From: Streptomyces sp. Tu6071
GTDB taxonomy: Bacteria > Actinomycetota > Actinomycetes > Streptomycetales > Streptomycetaceae
Direction of reading: 5' to 3'
DNA length: 64,000 bases
NCBI RefSeq assembly: GCF_000213055.1
Contig: NZ_CM001165.1
Span: forward strand, 6,503,445-6,567,444
Of the stretch, positions 43,349 through 53,522 are shown piece after piece. Each line of letters starts with the position of its first letter. The stretch's first letter is position 1. The notes below the pieces were generated by a model. It searched no databases, had not been told where the DNA came from, and saw only the letters and a list, made by a program, of their open reading frames with translations. The position numbers were made by a program, and so were the translations under genes.

Positions 43349-43377
43349 GTTTCAACCGGCACCCGCCCAGGTAGGGT
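43349..43377 (+). promoter_or_regulatory. Promoter of arc
   Basis: GTTTCA (43349-43354), 17 nt, TAGGGT (43372-43377). The pafA promoter has the same GTTTCA and spacer. The leader is about 32 nt with GGAGGTGAGG as ribosome binding site. Confidence 0.5.
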
Positions 43378-43415
43378 CTGGAAGCGTCCAGCTCCCTTTG
43401 GAGGAGGTGAGGACC

Positions 43416-45182
43416 GTGGCAGCCCACGACGACGACATGAACCGCGGCATCCGCCCGGGCCGGGGGTCCGAGGACCCGCTCGCCCAGGTCGCCCAGCTTG
43501 AGCAGGAGATCGCCGTCCTGCGGCGCAAGCTCGCCGACTCACCGCGTCACACAAGGATTCTTGAGGACCGGATCGTCGAGCTTCAGACCAACCTGGCCGG
43601 GGTGTCCGCGCAGAACGAACGACTGGCGAACACCCTCCGCGAGGCCCGCGACCAGATCGTGGCCCTCAAGGAGGAAGTGGATCGCCTTGCCCAGCCCCCA
43701 GCGGGCTTCGGAGTCTTCCTCGCGGCGAACGAGGACGGCACCGTCGACATCTTCACCGGCGGGCGCAAGCTCCGGGTGAACGTCAGCCCCGAGATCGAGA
43801 CCGACACCTTGCAGCGTGGCCAGGAGGTCATGCTCAACGAAGCGCTCAACGTGGTCGAGGCCATGGAGTTCGAGCGCGCGGGCGACATCGTCACCCTCAA
43901 GGAGATCCTGGAGGACGGCGAACGCGCGCTCGTGGTGGGGCACACCGACGAGGAGCGCGTGGTGCGCCTCGCCGAGCCCCTCATGGGCGTCACCATCAGG
44001 GCCGGCGACGCCCTGCTCCTCGACTCCCGTTCCGGGTACGTCTTCGAGGTCGTGCCCAAGAGCGAGGTCGAGGAACTGGTCCTCGAAGAGGTCCCGGACA
44101 TCGGCTACGAGCAGATCGGCGGTCTGGGCAACCAGATCGAGCTGATCCGCGACGCCGTCGAGCTCCCGTACCTCTACCCGGACCTCTTCAAGGAGCACGA
44201 GCTCCGGCCGCCGAAGGGTGTGCTGCTCTACGGCCCGCCCGGCTGCGGCAAGACGCTCATCGCCAAGGCCGTCGCCAACTCGCTCGCCAAGAAGGTGGCC
44301 GAGGTCACCGGACAGGCGGCGGGCAAGAGCTACTTCCTGAACATCAAGGGCCCCGAGCTGCTCAACAAGTACGTCGGCGAGACCGAGCGGCACATCCGCC
44401 TGGTCTTCCAGCGGGCCCGGGAGAAGGCGAGCGAGGGCACCCCCGTCATCGTCTTCTTCGACGAGATGGAATCCCTCTTCCGCACCCGGGGTTCCGGCGT
44501 CAGCTCGGACGTGGAGAACACCATCGTCCCCCAGCTGCTCGCCGAGATCGACGGCGTGGAGGGCCTGGAGAACGTCATCGTCATCGGGGCGTCGAACCGC
44601 GAGGACATGATCGACCCCGCGATCCTGCGCCCCGGCCGGCTCGACGTCAAGATCAAGATCGAGCGTCCGGACGCCGAGGCGGCCAAGGACATCTTCGCGA
44701 AGTACCTCACCGACCGGCTCCCGCTGCACACCGACGACCTCGCCGAGCACACGGGCGACCGCGCGGAGACCGTCCACGGCATGATCCAGTCCGTGGTCGA
44801 GCAGATGTACGCCGAATCGGACGAGAACCGCTTCCTCGAAGTGACCTACGCCAACGGTGACAAGGAAGTCCTGTACTTCAAGGACTTCAACTCCGGCGCC
44901 ATGATCGAGAACATCGTCGGCCGCGCCAAGAAGATGGCCATCAAGGCCTTCCTCGAACAGAACCAGAAGGGCCTTCGCGTCTCCCACCTCCTCCAGGCAT
45001 GCGTGGACGAGTTCAAGGAGAACGAGGACCTGCCCAACACCACCAACCCGGACGACTGGGCCCGTATCTCCGGCAAGAAGGGGGAACGGATCGTCTACAT
45101 CCGCACCCTCGTCACCGGGAAGCAGGGCGCCGACACCGGTCGCTCCATCGACACGGTGGCGAACACCGGTCAGTACCTGTAG
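43416..45182 (+). CDS. arc: Proteasome-associated AAA ATPase ARC (Mpa)
   Basis: A 588-residue hexameric unfoldase that captures pupylated proteins and feeds them into the 20S core. An N-terminal coiled coil (about 20-80) that binds Pup is followed by two OB folds (about 85-230), then the AAA module with Walker A GPPGCGKT (273-280), Walker [10 protein letters not shown] near residue 349 and the arginine region [13 protein letters not shown]. The C-terminus ends Gln-Tyr-Leu, the motif that docks into the proteasome alpha ring. The GTG at 43416 has GGAGG/GTGAGG upstream. It is the first gene of the proteasome locus. Confidence 0.97.
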   Translation: MAAHDDDMNRGIRPGRGSEDPLAQVAQLEQEIAVLRRKLADSPRHTRILEDRIVELQTNLAGVSAQNERLANTLREARDQIVALKEEVDRLAQPPAGFGVFLAANEDGTVDIFTGGRKLRVNVSPEIETDTLQRGQEVMLNEALNVVEAMEFERAGDIVTLKEILEDGERALVVGHTDEERVVRLAEPLMGVTIRAGDALLLDSRSGYVFEVVPKSEVEELVLEEVPDIGYEQIGGLGNQIELIRDAVELPYLYPDLFKEHELRPPKGVLLYGPPGCGKTLIAKAVANSLAKKVAEVTGQAAGKSYFLNIKGPELLNKYVGETERHIRLVFQRAREKASEGTPVIVFFDEMESLFRTRGSGVSSDVENTIVPQLLAEIDGVEGLENVIVIGASNREDMIDPAILRPGRLDVKIKIERPDAEAAKDIFAKYLTDRLPLHTDDLAEHTGDRAETVHGMIQSVVEQMYAESDENRFLEVTYANGDKEVLYFKDFNSGAMIENIVGRAKKMAIKAFLEQNQKGLRVSHLLQACVDEFKENEDLPNTTNPDDWARISGKKGERIVYIRTLVTGKQGADTGRSIDTVANTGQYL

Positions 45183-45195
45183 GGATTCATACGCA

Positions 45196-45232
45196 GGAGG
45201 CCGCGGTCGCTCCCCGGAGCCCCGCGGCCTCC
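45196..45232 (+). terminator. 11-bp terminator of arc
   Basis: GGAGGCCGCGG (45196-45206) pairs with CCGCGGCCTCC (45222-45232), 14 nt after the stop. Confidence 0.8.
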
Positions 45233-45339
45233 CGCGTTGGCGACGGCAGCGGACGGCCCGCCCGGGCCGGCCGGTACGAGGAAGACGCGCCGGGCCGCAG
45301 GAAGCAAGGAATACCCCCACCAGCGACGCACAAGCGTTC

Positions 45340-45345
45340 TAGGCT
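45340..45345 (+). promoter_or_regulatory. -10 box of dop
   Basis: TAGGCT about 115 nt before the dop ATG. With the arc terminator upstream it implies a separate dop transcript. Confidence 0.4.
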
Positions 45346-45459
45346 CAGCGACATCACCGGGCGGCGCGGCGCGGGGACGGGGACCGGGCGCGCGCCCGAG
45401 CGCGCACGGTACTGGAGCGCGGCTCCCGCGGGGGAGCGGCGCCGGGCAAGGAGGGCCGC

Positions 45460-46971
45460 ATGACCGTACGGCGAGTAATGGGCATCGAGACGGAGTACGG
45501 GATCTCCGTGCCCGGTCACCCGAACGCCAATGCCATGCTCACCTCGTCCCAGATCGTCAACGCCTACGCGGCGGCGATGCACCGGGCCAGGCGGGCACGC
45601 TGGGACTTCGAGGAGGAGAACCCGCTGCGCGACGCGCGCGGCTTCGACCTCGCCCGCGAGTCGGCCGACTCCACCCAGCTCACCGACGAGGACATCGGCC
45701 TCGCCAACGTCATCCTCACCAACGGCGCCCGGCTCTACGTGGACCACGCCCACCCCGAGTACAGCTCCCCGGAGATCACCGGGCCGCGGGACGCGGTGCT
45801 GTGGGACAAGGCGGGGGAGCGGATCATGGCCGAGGCCGCCGAGCGCGCGGCGGCCGTGCCGAACACGCACCCCATCCACCTCTACAAGAACAACACCGAC
45901 AACAAGGGCGCCTCCTACGGCACCCACGAGAACTACCTGATGTCCCGGGCGACCCCCTTCGGCGACATCGTCCGGCACCTCACGCCCTTCTTCGTCTCGC
46001 GCCAGGTCGTCACGGGCGCGGGCCGGGTCGGGATCGGGCAGGACGGCCGCGAGCACGGCTTCCAGCTCAGCCAGCGCGCCGACTACTTCGAGGTCGAGGT
46101 GGGCCTGGAGACGACGCTCAAGCGGCCGATCATCAACACCCGCGACGAGCCGCACTCGGACGCCGAGAAGTACCGCAGGCTGCACGTCATCATCGGCGAC
46201 GCGAACCTCTCGGAGATCTCCACCTACCTCAAGCTCGGCACCACCTCGCTCGTCCTCGCGATGATCGAGGACGGCTTCATCGCCGTCGACCTCGCCGTGG
46301 ACCAGCCGGTCCGCACCCTGCACCAGGTCTCGCACGACCCCTCGCTCCAGCAGCTCGTGAAGCTGCGCGACGGCCGCAGCCTCACCGCCGTGCAACTCCA
46401 GATGGAGTACTGCGCCCTCGCCCGCAAATACGTGGACGAGCGGTACGGGAGCGACGCGGACGAGGAGACCACCGACATCCTCGCCCGCTGGGAGGACACC
46501 CTCGACCGCCTGGAGCGGGACCCCTCCAGCCTCTCCAAGGAGCTGGACTGGGTCGCCAAGCGCGAGCTGATGGAGGGCTACCGGCGCCGCGACGGCCTCG
46601 ACTGGGACGCCGCGAGGCTCCACCTCGTCGACCTCCAGTACGCCGACGTACGGCCCGACAAGGGCCTGTACAACCGGCTCGTCGCCCGCGGCAGCATGAA
46701 AAGGCTGCTGAGCGAGGAGGAGGTGTCCCGGGCGGTCTTCGACCCGCCGGAGGACACGAGGGCCTATTTCCGCGGGCGCTGCCTGGCACAGTACGCGGAC
46801 GAGGTCGCCGCCGCCTCCTGGGACTCGGTGATCTTCGATCTGCCCGATCGCGACTCCTTGCAGCGGGTCGCGACCCTGGAGCCCTTGCGCGGTACACGTA
46901 CCCACGTGAAGGATCTTCTCGACCGCTGCCGCACGGCCGAAGAGCTGGTCAGGGCCCTGACCGGACCCTGA
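45460..46971 (+). CDS. dop: Deamidase/depupylase of Pup
   Basis: A 503-residue enzyme of the carboxylate-amine ligase-like Dop/PafA family. The nucleotide-binding start is MGIETEYGI (residues 7-15). The insertion [26 protein letters not shown] (about 45-80) is the Dop-loop that distinguishes it from Paf[21 protein letters not shown] and [13 protein letters not shown] are shared core motifs. It removes Pup from substrates and, in species with a Pup ending in Gln, deamidates it; here Pup already ends in Glu. AAGGAGG precedes the ATG. Confidence 0.97.
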   Translation: MTVRRVMGIETEYGISVPGHPNANAMLTSSQIVNAYAAAMHRARRARWDFEEENPLRDARGFDLARESADSTQLTDEDIGLANVILTNGARLYVDHAHPEYSSPEITGPRDAVLWDKAGERIMAEAAERAAAVPNTHPIHLYKNNTDNKGASYGTHENYLMSRATPFGDIVRHLTPFFVSRQVVTGAGRVGIGQDGREHGFQLSQRADYFEVEVGLETTLKRPIINTRDEPHSDAEKYRRLHVIIGDANLSEISTYLKLGTTSLVLAMIEDGFIAVDLAVDQPVRTLHQVSHDPSLQQLVKLRDGRSLTAVQLQMEYCALARKYVDERYGSDADEETTDILARWEDTLDRLERDPSSLSKELDWVAKRELMEGYRRRDGLDWDAARLHLVDLQYADVRPDKGLYNRLVARGSMKRLLSEEEVSRAVFDPPEDTRAYFRGRCLAQYADEVAAASWDSVIFDLPDRDSLQRVATLEPLRGTRTHVKDLLDRCRTAEELVRALTGP

Positions 46972-46988
46972 GCGGCGCCAATCCGTGA

Positions 46989-47020
46989 CCTCGTGGGGGC
47001 CTGAAAAGGTCCCCACGAGG
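46989..47020 (+). terminator. 10-bp terminator of dop
   Basis: CCTCGTGGGG (46989-46998) pairs with CCCCACGAGG (47011-47020), 17 nt after the stop; a CC/GG pair extends it. Confidence 0.8.
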
Positions 47021-47079
47021 GAAACATCAGGGCAGGCAGCGCGTTGAGCAATCACAGGGCCGGATCGCGGCCCTGCTTG

Positions 47080-47085
47080 TAGGGT
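47080..47085 (+). promoter_or_regulatory. -10 box of pup
   Basis: TAGGGT, about 90 nt before the pup ATG and downstream of the dop terminator. Confidence 0.45.
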
Positions 47086-47174
47086 CGGAGAGAACCGATC
47101 TTGGGGCCGGGACAGAACCGGTCACCGGCACACCACAGCACATCCAGCGGGGCACACCGAGCGGGGTGAGGTAG

Positions 47175-47393
47175 ATGGCGACCAAGGACACCGGCGGCGG
47201 ACAGCAGAAGGCGACGCGGTCCACCGAGGAGACCGAGGAACAGACCCAGGACGCACAGGACTCCTCGGATCTCAAGGAGCGCCAGGAGAAGCTGAGCGAC
47301 GACGTGGACTCCGTCCTGGACGAGATCGACGACGTCCTGGAGGAGAACGCGGAGGACTTCGTGCGCAGCTTCGTCCAGAAGGGCGGGGAGTAG
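47175..47393 (+). CDS. pup: Prokaryotic ubiquitin-like protein Pup
   Basis: A 72-residue, largely disordered, acidic protein that is linked through its C-terminal glutamate to lysines of substrate proteins. The C-terminal half SDDVDSVLDEIDDVLEENAEDFVRSFVQKGGE is the helix that binds the ARC coiled coil, and the protein ends Gly-Gly-Glu (codons GGC GGG GAG TAG). Many Pups end in Gln and need Dop deamidation; this one does not. GTGAGGT precedes the ATG. Two hairpins follow, so pup is probably transcribed alone. Confidence 0.98.
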   Translation: MATKDTGGGQQKATRSTEETEEQTQDAQDSSDLKERQEKLSDDVDSVLDEIDDVLEENAEDFVRSFVQKGGE

Positions 47394-47402
47394 CGCACCC
47401 CC

Positions 47403-47420
47403 GTGGGGTCACGACCCCAC
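47403..47420 (+). terminator. Short hairpin after pup
   Basis: GTGGGGT/ACCCCAC closes a four-base loop, 10 nt after the pup stop. Confidence 0.6.
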
Positions 47421-47436
47421 GAGTGAACGTACGGAC

Positions 47437-47470
47437 GCGGGACGTCCCGGGAGACCCCGGGGCGTCCCGC
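47437..47470 (+). terminator. Second, stronger hairpin after pup
   Basis: GCGGGACG/CGTCCCGC plus an inner CCCGGG/CCCGGG stem around AGAC, with two unpaired bases. Confidence 0.7.
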
Positions 47471-47585
47471 GCCGTGCTTTCCGCTCGGCCCCTCCCGTGC
47501 CGCACCGTCAAGACGCAGGTCAGCGGCCCGCGCATCCGTGTGGCACGGGTTTGCCACTGTGGGTGGTTCCGCCCGCTGTGGCGGG

Positions 47586-47591
47586 TAGGGT
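47586..47591 (+). promoter_or_regulatory. -10 box of prcB
   Basis: TAGGGT, about 100 nt before the prcB ATG, downstream of both pup hairpins. Confidence 0.4.
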
Positions 47592-47691
47592 CCGAGGCGT
47601 ACGTACCGTCATCAACCGCTACCGGGCCCGTCGGCGCGGATGAGCGCCCCCGTGGCGCCGCGACCGGACCACCGCCCGACCGGAGGGAAAC

Positions 47692-48534
47692 ATGGGAGCA
47701 CACACGCGTCACACCGGGCGTCTGCCCGCCGCCTTCCTGACACCCGGTTCCTCCTCGTTCCTGGACTTCCTGTCCGAGCATCAGCCCGAACTGCTGCCCG
47801 GCAAGCGGCAGCTTCCCGTCAAGGGGGCCATCGAACTGCCGCACGGGACCACGATCCTGGCCCTCGCCTTCGACGGCGGCGTGATCCTCGCGGGCGACCG
47901 CAGGGCCACGATGGGGAACGTCATCGCCCAGCGGGACGTCGAGAAGGTCTTCCCCGCCGACGAGTACTCGGCGGTCGGGATCGCGGGCACCGCCGGGCTC
48001 GCCGTCGAGATGGTCAAGCTCTTCCAGCTGGAGCTGGAGCACTTCGAGAAGGTCGAGGGCACCACGCTCTCGCTGGAGGGCAAGGCGAACCGCCTCGCCA
48101 CGATGATCCGCGGCAACCTCGGCATGGCCATGCAGGGCCTCGCCGTCGTCCCGCTCTTCGCCGGCTACGACGTCGACCGCGGCACCGGCCGCATCTTCTC
48201 GTACGACGTCGCGGGCGGTCGCTCCGAGGAGTACGGCTACGCCTCGACGGGCTCGGGCTCGGTCTTCGCCCGGGGCGCGCTCAAGAAGCTCTACCGCCCC
48301 GGCCTCGACGCGGACCAGGCGAGCATCCTCGCCATCCAGGCGCTCTACGACGCCGCCGACGACGACTCGGCGACCGGCGGCCCGGACCTCGGCCGCCGGA
48401 TCTTCCCGATCATCAGCGTCATCACGGACGAGGGCTACCGCCGCGTCTCCGAGGAGGAGACCGCCCGTATCGCCGAGGACGTGCAGCGCCGCAGGCTCGC
48501 GCAGCCGGACGGGCCGCGCGCCGAACTGCTCTGA
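47692..48534 (+). CDS. prcB: 20S proteasome beta subunit
   Basis: A 280-residue catalytic subunit made with a 52-residue propeptide. Autocleavage at Gly52-Thr53 ([15 protein letters not shown]) would expose the nucleophile Thr53; the lysine expected near mature position 33 lies in DRRATMGN...EKVF. Other family blocks are [28 protein letters not shown] and [19 protein letters not shown]. It builds the inner two heptamer rings of the core. GGAGGGAAAC directly precedes the ATG. prcA follows after 55 nt. Confidence 0.97.
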   Translation: MGAHTRHTGRLPAAFLTPGSSSFLDFLSEHQPELLPGKRQLPVKGAIELPHGTTILALAFDGGVILAGDRRATMGNVIAQRDVEKVFPADEYSAVGIAGTAGLAVEMVKLFQLELEHFEKVEGTTLSLEGKANRLATMIRGNLGMAMQGLAVVPLFAGYDVDRGTGRIFSYDVAGGRSEEYGYASTGSGSVFARGALKKLYRPGLDADQASILAIQALYDAADDDSATGGPDLGRRIFPIISVITDEGYRRVSEEETARIAEDVQRRRLAQPDGPRAELL

Positions 48535-48589
48535 CCCCCCGGAACTCCGAAGACCTCCCCCGACCCCGACAGAAAGCGACGGTCAGCCG

Positions 48590-49363
48590 GTGTCCACGCC
48601 GTTCTACGTCTCACCCCAGCAGGCGATGGCCGACCGGGCGGAGTACGCCCGCAAGGGCATCGCCCGAGGCCGCAGCCTCGTCGTGCTCCAGTACGCCGAC
48701 GGCATTGTCTTCGTCGGCGAGAACCCCTCCAGGGCCCTCCACAAGTTCAGCGAGATCTACGACCGCATCGCCTTCGCCGCGGCCGGCAAGTACAACGAGT
48801 ACGAGAACCTGCGGATCGGCGGCGTCCGCTACGCCGACCTGCGCGGTTACACCTACGACCGCACCGACGTCACCGCGCGCGGACTCGCCAACGTCTACGC
48901 GCAGACGCTCGGCACCATCTTCTCCAGCGCCGCCGAGAAGCCGTACGAGGTGGAACTCGTCGTCGCCGAGGTCGGGGACACCCCCGAGGGCGACCAGATC
49001 TACCGGCTCCCGCACGACGGCTCGATCGTCGACGAACACGGCTCGGTCGCCGTCGGCGGCAACGCGGAGCAGATCAGCGGCTGGCTCGACCAGCGCCACC
49101 GCGACGGGATGACCCTCGCCGAGGCCCTCAAGCTCGCCGTCCAGGCCCTCGCCCGCGACGCCAACGGCAGCGAGCGCGCGATCCCGGCGGAGCGCCTGGA
49201 GGTCGCGGTCCTCGACCGGACGAGGGCGCAGCAGCGCAAGTTCCGCCGCATCACGGGCACCCACCTGGCCCGCCTCCTCGCGGGCGAGGCGGAGCAGGCC
49301 GACGCGGAGGACACCGAGGCCCCGGCCGCCCCGGCCGAGGACGAGGACACCGACGACAGCTGA
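48590..49363 (+). CDS. prcA: 20S proteasome alpha subunit
   Basis: A 257-residue alpha-ring subunit without catalytic Thr. The N-terminus [28 protein letters not shown] is the gate and H0 helix region, followed by [39 protein letters not shown]. The acidic C-terminal tail ([23 protein letters not shown]) is typical of actinobacterial PrcA. It forms the outer rings that ARC docks to. The GTG at 48590 has no clear Shine-Dalgarno, so it probably depends on coupling to prcB. Confidence 0.96.
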   Translation: MSTPFYVSPQQAMADRAEYARKGIARGRSLVVLQYADGIVFVGENPSRALHKFSEIYDRIAFAAAGKYNEYENLRIGGVRYADLRGYTYDRTDVTARGLANVYAQTLGTIFSSAAEKPYEVELVVAEVGDTPEGDQIYRLPHDGSIVDEHGSVAVGGNAEQISGWLDQRHRDGMTLAEALKLAVQALARDANGSERAIPAERLEVAVLDRTRAQQRKFRRITGTHLARLLAGEAEQADAEDTEAPAAPAEDEDTDDS

Positions 49364-49398
49364 GCCCCGGCGGGCGGCCCCGGCCGTCCGGCGGGATC

Positions 49399-49431
49399 AC
49401 GGCCCCGTGCCCCCGGTGGGCGCGGGGCCGT
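49399..49431. terminator. Hairpin between prcA and lacI-type gene
   Basis: ACGGCCCCG (49399-49407) pairs with CGGGGCCGT (49423-49431) between converging genes. Confidence 0.7.
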
Positions 49432-49499
49432 CGCGCGCCCACCGGTCCCGGGGCGAGCGCGCGGCGACGGGCGACGGACGGTGAGGACCGGACGGGGGG

Positions 49500-50522
49500 T
49501 CAGGCGGGCGCCGGGCCCGTCGAGCCGCGGACGACGAGTTCCACGGGGAGCGGGTCCGTGCGGGGCTCGGTGCCGTCCAGGAGGGCGAGCAGGGCGGTCA
49601 TGCCGCGGGCGCCGAACTCCTCGGCGGGCAGCCGCACGGTGGTCAGTTCGGGGTCGAGGGCGCGGGCGAGGGTCAGGTCGTCCATGCCCGTGACCGAGAG
49701 GTCGTCGGGCACGCGCAGGCCGAGGCCGCGTGCCGCCTTCAGGACGCCCGCCGCCATCAGGTCGTCGTCGCACACGACCGCCGTGGGCCGCCCCGGGCCG
49801 TCGAGCAGGCGCAGCGCCGCCTCGCGCGCGCCCGCGATGGACAGCGGGGCCCGCACGGTGGCGAGGTCCGCCCCCGGCAGGGCCCCGGCGAGGGCGGTGG
49901 CGCGGCTCGTGAACGTCCACGAGTCCACGCCGGCGGCGAGGTGCGCGAAGCGCCGGTGGCCGAGCGCGCGCAGGTGCGCGGCGATCTGGCGCATCCCGTC
50001 CGCGAGGGCGAGGTTGACCGTGGCGGTGCGGGCTCCCGGCAGCGGCTCCGCGTCCAGCATCACCAGCGGCAGCGTGTCCCCGCGGATCGCGGCGAGCGCC
50101 TGGGCGGCCATCGAGGAGGCGAGGACCCCGTCGAGCGCGGCGCGCGCGGAGTCGAAGGGGTCGCGCGCCGGGCCGATGCCCTCGGGCGAGGGATAGAGCA
50201 CGAGCCCGGTGCCGTGCGCGGCGGCGACCCGCTGGGCCCCCGTGTACACCCCGGCGAAGAACTCGCTCGTGAGGGCGGGCACGACGAGCAGCGCGGTGCG
50301 CGTGCGCCCGAGGCGCAGGTTCCGCGCCGCCAGGTTCGGCCGGTACCCGAGCCCGTCCGCCGCCTCCCGCACCCGCTCCGCCGTGGCGGCCCCGACCCGT
50401 CCCCGCCACTTCCCGCTCAGCACGAGCGACACGGCCGCCTGCGAGACCCCGGCGGCACGGGCGACGTCACGGCTCGTGGGGCGCGGGACGGAGTCGGGCG
50501 GGGGGCTGCCTGAGGCGGGCAC
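49500..50522 (-). CDS. LacI family transcriptional regulator
   Basis: A 340-residue regulator. The N-terminal helix-turn-helix reads PTSRDVARAAGVSQAAVSLVLSG with the minor-groove hinge YRPNLAARNLR, then a periplasmic-binding-protein-like sensor domain (TALLVVPALTSEFFAGVYTGAQRVA; GVLASSMAAQALAAI; PTAVVCDDDLMAAGVLKAARGLGLRVPDDLSVTGMDD). The inducer is unknown. The GTG start has GAGGAG upstream. It diverges from an MFS gene, and an inverted repeat lies between them, so the pair is probably a self-contained repressor/exporter unit placed within the proteasome locus. Confidence 0.93.
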   Translation of the reverse strand: MPASGSPPPDSVPRPTSRDVARAAGVSQAAVSLVLSGKWRGRVGAATAERVREAADGLGYRPNLAARNLRLGRTRTALLVVPALTSEFFAGVYTGAQRVAAAHGTGLVLYPSPEGIGPARDPFDSARAALDGVLASSMAAQALAAIRGDTLPLVMLDAEPLPGARTATVNLALADGMRQIAAHLRALGHRRFAHLAAGVDSWTFTSRATALAGALPGADLATVRAPLSIAGAREAALRLLDGPGRPTAVVCDDDLMAAGVLKAARGLGLRVPDDLSVTGMDDLTLARALDPELTTVRLPAEEFGARGMTALLALLDGTEPRTDPLPVELVVRGSTGPAPA

Positions 50523-50560
50523 GGAACTCCTCGACGGCTGGACCGGTGGGCGAGGTCATG

Positions 50561-50589
50561 GTACGTATAGGCCGCGACGTTATACGTAC
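50561..50589. promoter_or_regulatory. Inverted repeat between lacI-type and MFS genes
   Basis: GTACGTATA (50561-50569) and TATACGTAC (50581-50589) are perfect complements 11 nt apart, in the 88-nt divergent region. They are the most AT-rich bases nearby and a good candidate operator for the LacI-type protein. Confidence 0.6.
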
Positions 50590-50610
50590 AACTGAAGGGG
50601 TGGGGCGGCG

Positions 50611-51822
50611 ATGGCGAGCGGATACCTGGGGGTGCTGCGCGCGCCGTACGCGAGCAGGCTGCTCTCCTCGACCCTCCTCGGGCGGCTGCCCAACGGGGTC
50701 GGGCACATCGCGATCGTCGTCCACGTGCGCGAGCAGGGCGGCGGCTACGCCCTCGCCGGTGCCCTCGCCGCCGTCTACGGGCTCGCCACCGCCGCCGGGC
50801 AGCCGCTCCTCGGGCGGGCCGTGGATCTGCGCGGGCAGCGCGCCGTACTGCTCCCCGCGGCCGTCCTCTCCGCGCTCGCCATGGCCGCCTTCGCTTTCAC
50901 GGGGATCACGCCCCGTCCCCTCGCGTACCTCCTCGTCGGCCTCGCCGGACTCACCACCCCGCCGTTGGAGGGAGCGCTGCGCGCGCTGTGGCCGAGCGTC
51001 CTCGGCCGCGCGGACCGCGTGCACACCGCGTACGCCCTCGAAGCGGTGGCGCAGGAGGTGATGTTCACCGTGGGCCCGCTCCTCGTCACGCTCCTGGTCG
51101 CGCTCCGCTCGACGACGGCGGCGCTCCTCGTCGTCAACGTCCTCGGGGTGCTCGGCGCCCTCTCCGTCGTCCTCTCGCGGCCCTCGCGCGCCTGGCGCGG
51201 CGCCGCGCGCGAGGCGCACTGGCTGGGCGCGCTGCGCTCGCCCGGACTCCTCGCGCTGCTCGGCGCCTTCCTCTTCGTCGGCGTCGCGCTCGGCTCCATC
51301 ACGGTCTCCGCGCTCGCCTACTCCGACGGGGCGGGCGGCGAGACGGCGTACGGGTGGATCATGGCCGCGCTCGGCGCCGGTGCCCTCGTCGGCGGGATCG
51401 CCTACGGCGCGCGGGTGTGGACCGGCCGGCCCGAGCCCCGCCTGCGGCTGCTCGTCGCGCTGCTCGCGCTCGGCTACCTGCCGCTGCTCCTGACCCCCGG
51501 CCGGTGGGCGATGACCGGCCTCGCCCTGCTCGCCGGGGTCTTCCTCGCCCCGGCGCTCGCCTGCGCCTTCGTCGCCGTGGACCGGCACGCCCCGCGCGGC
51601 ACCGTGACGGAGGCGTTCTCCTGGCTCGTGACGACCTTCGGCGTCGGCAACGCGCTCGGCACCGCGCTCGCGGGCCCCGCGCTGGACGCGGGCGGCATCC
51701 GCGCCGGCTTCGCCGTGGCGGCGTGCGGCGGGGTGCTCGCGGCGCTCGTCCTCGTCGTCACCGCACCGGCCCTGGAGGGCCGTACGGGCGGGGCGGTCGC
51801 GCCCGAAACGACCGGGCCCTGA
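50611..51822 (+). CDS. MFS transporter
   Basis: A 403-residue major facilitator with 12 predicted helices. The GRAVDLRGQRAVLLPAAVLSALAMAAFAF segment is the motif A-like loop between helices 2 and 3. It resembles drug/sugar exporter-type MFS proteins without substrate motifs. Divergent from and probably controlled by the LacI-type repressor. Upstream GGGGTGGGG may serve as a weak ribosome binding site. Substrate unknown. Confidence 0.9.
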   Translation: MASGYLGVLRAPYASRLLSSTLLGRLPNGVGHIAIVVHVREQGGGYALAGALAAVYGLATAAGQPLLGRAVDLRGQRAVLLPAAVLSALAMAAFAFTGITPRPLAYLLVGLAGLTTPPLEGALRALWPSVLGRADRVHTAYALEAVAQEVMFTVGPLLVTLLVALRSTTAALLVVNVLGVLGALSVVLSRPSRAWRGAAREAHWLGALRSPGLLALLGAFLFVGVALGSITVSALAYSDGAGGETAYGWIMAALGAGALVGGIAYGARVWTGRPEPRLRLLVALLALGYLPLLLTPGRWAMTGLALLAGVFLAPALACAFVAVDRHAPRGTVTEAFSWLVTTFGVGNALGTALAGPALDAGGIRAGFAVAACGGVLAALVLVVTAPALEGRTGGAVAPETTGP

Positions 51823-51888
51823 AGGACGGGGCAGGTCGGGCCGGGGGGCCGCGCGGTGAAAATGATCCGAACCCTCACGCCCGAGCCG

Positions 51889-51917
51889 GTTTCAGGAAGT
51901 GGCCTGAGGCGTAATGT
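51889..51917 (+). promoter_or_regulatory. Promoter of pafA
   Basis: GTTTCA (51889-51894), 17 nt, TAATGT (51912-51917), 6 nt, ATG. The transcript would be leaderless. The -35 and spacer equal those of arc. Confidence 0.55.
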
Positions 51918-51923
51918 TCAAGC

Positions 51924-53285
51924 ATGGACCGCCGCATTTTCGGGCTGGAGAACGAGTACGGCGTCACGTGCACGTTCCGGGGACAGCGCCGTCTGTCTCC
52001 GGACGAAGTGGCGCGGTACCTCTTCCGCCGTGTCGTGTCATGGGGCCGCAGCAGCAATGTCTTCCTGCGCAACGGCGCCCGCCTCTACCTCGACGTGGGC
52101 TCGCATCCGGAATACGCCACCCCCGAATGCGACAACATCACCGAACTGGTGACCCACGACAAGGCCGGTGAGCGCATCCTCGAAGGATTGCTCACCGACG
52201 CGGAACGCCGCCTGCACGAGGAGGGAATCGCGGGCGACGTCTATCTCTTCAAGAACAACACCGACTCAGCGGGCAACTCCTACGGCTGTCACGAGAACTA
52301 CCTCGTGGCCCGGCACGGGGAGTTCTCCCGGCTCGCCGACATCCTCATTCCCTTCCTCGTCACCCGGCAGTTGCTGTGCGGGGCCGGAAAGGTGCTCCAG
52401 ACCCCCCGGGGCGCGGTCTTCTGCGTCAGCCAGCGGGCGGAGCACATCTGGGAGGGCGTCAGCTCGGCGACCACCCGTTCCCGGCCGATCATCAACACCC
52501 GGGACGAGCCGCACGCCGACGCCGAGCGCTACCGCAGGCTCCACGTCATCGTCGGCGACTCGAACATGTCCGAGACCACCATGCTGCTCAAGGTCGGCGC
52601 CACCGACCTCGTCCTGCGGATGATCGAGGCCGGCACGGTCATGCGCGACCTCACCCTGGAGAACCCGATCCGGGCGATCCGCGAGGTCAGCCACGACATC
52701 ACGGGCCGCCGCAAGGTCCGCCTCGCGAGCGGCAGGGAGGCGTCCGCGCTGGAGGTGCAGCGCGAGTACTACGAGAAGGCGCTCGACTTCTGCGAGCGCC
52801 GCGGCATCAACACCGGCACCGTCGCCCAGGTCCTCGAACTGTGGGGCCGGACCCTCGACGCGATCGAGTCGGAGGACCTCGACCGGATCGGTACCGAGAT
52901 CGACTGGGTCATGAAGTACAAGCTGATCGAGCGGTACCGCGCCAAGCACAACATGACGATGTCGAATCCGCGGGTCGCGCAGATAGACCTCGCCTATCAC
53001 GACATCCACCGCCGCCGGGGGCTGTACTACCTCCTGGAGAAGAAGGGACAGGCCGCGCGGATCTGCAACGACCTGCGCATCTTCGAGGGCAAATCCGTTC
53101 CCCCGCAGACCACGCGGGCGCGGCTGCGCGGCGATTTCATCCGCCGGGCACAGGAGCAGCGGCGCGATTTCACGGTGGACTGGGTGCACCTCAAGCTCAA
53201 TGACCAGGCGCAGCGCACGGTGCTGTGCAAGGACCCCTTCAGGTCGGTCGACGACCGGGTGGAGAAGCTCATCGCCGGAATGTGA
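51924..53285 (+). CDS. pafA: Pup-protein ligase
   Basis: A 453-residue ATP-dependent ligase that attaches the C-terminal glutamate of Pup to substrate lysines. The start [20 protein letters not shown] carries the nucleotide-binding GLENEYG motif; [20 protein letters not shown] and [22 protein letters not shown] are shared with Dop, and no Dop-loop is present. It is separated from prcBA by the lacI/MFS pair. No Shine-Dalgarno is present; TAATGT 6 nt before the ATG points to a leaderless mRNA. A strong terminator with a T-run follows. Confidence 0.97.
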   Translation: MDRRIFGLENEYGVTCTFRGQRRLSPDEVARYLFRRVVSWGRSSNVFLRNGARLYLDVGSHPEYATPECDNITELVTHDKAGERILEGLLTDAERRLHEEGIAGDVYLFKNNTDSAGNSYGCHENYLVARHGEFSRLADILIPFLVTRQLLCGAGKVLQTPRGAVFCVSQRAEHIWEGVSSATTRSRPIINTRDEPHADAERYRRLHVIVGDSNMSETTMLLKVGATDLVLRMIEAGTVMRDLTLENPIRAIREVSHDITGRRKVRLASGREASALEVQREYYEKALDFCERRGINTGTVAQVLELWGRTLDAIESEDLDRIGTEIDWVMKYKLIERYRAKHNMTMSNPRVAQIDLAYHDIHRRRGLYYLLEKKGQAARICNDLRIFEGKSVPPQTTRARLRGDFIRRAQEQRRDFTVDWVHLKLNDQAQRTVLCKDPFRSVDDRVEKLIAGM

Positions 53286-53344
53286 CCGCCGGTTTATGGA
53301 ACAGGGCGGATTTCTTTTCCCTGTGCGGAGCCACCGAAACCTGT

Positions 53345-53379
53345 GAAAAGGCCGGGCACGCGCTGTGCCCGGCCTTTTC
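53345..53379 (+). terminator. Terminator of pafA
   Basis: A perfect 15-bp stem (53345-53359 with 53365-53379) ending in TTTTC, one of the few here with a T-rich end. Confidence 0.9.
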
Positions 53380-53522
53380 CGCGCCCCGACCTGGCGGTTT
53401 CACCCGCCGTGAGCTGCCTGTTCCGCCTCCGGAGCCCAGGCGGTACCCGCGGCGCGCGGGGCGCGTGCGCGCACCTCGCTGAAAAGCGCTGCCGCGTTCC
53501 CTGTCGCCGAGGTGAGAGGGCC

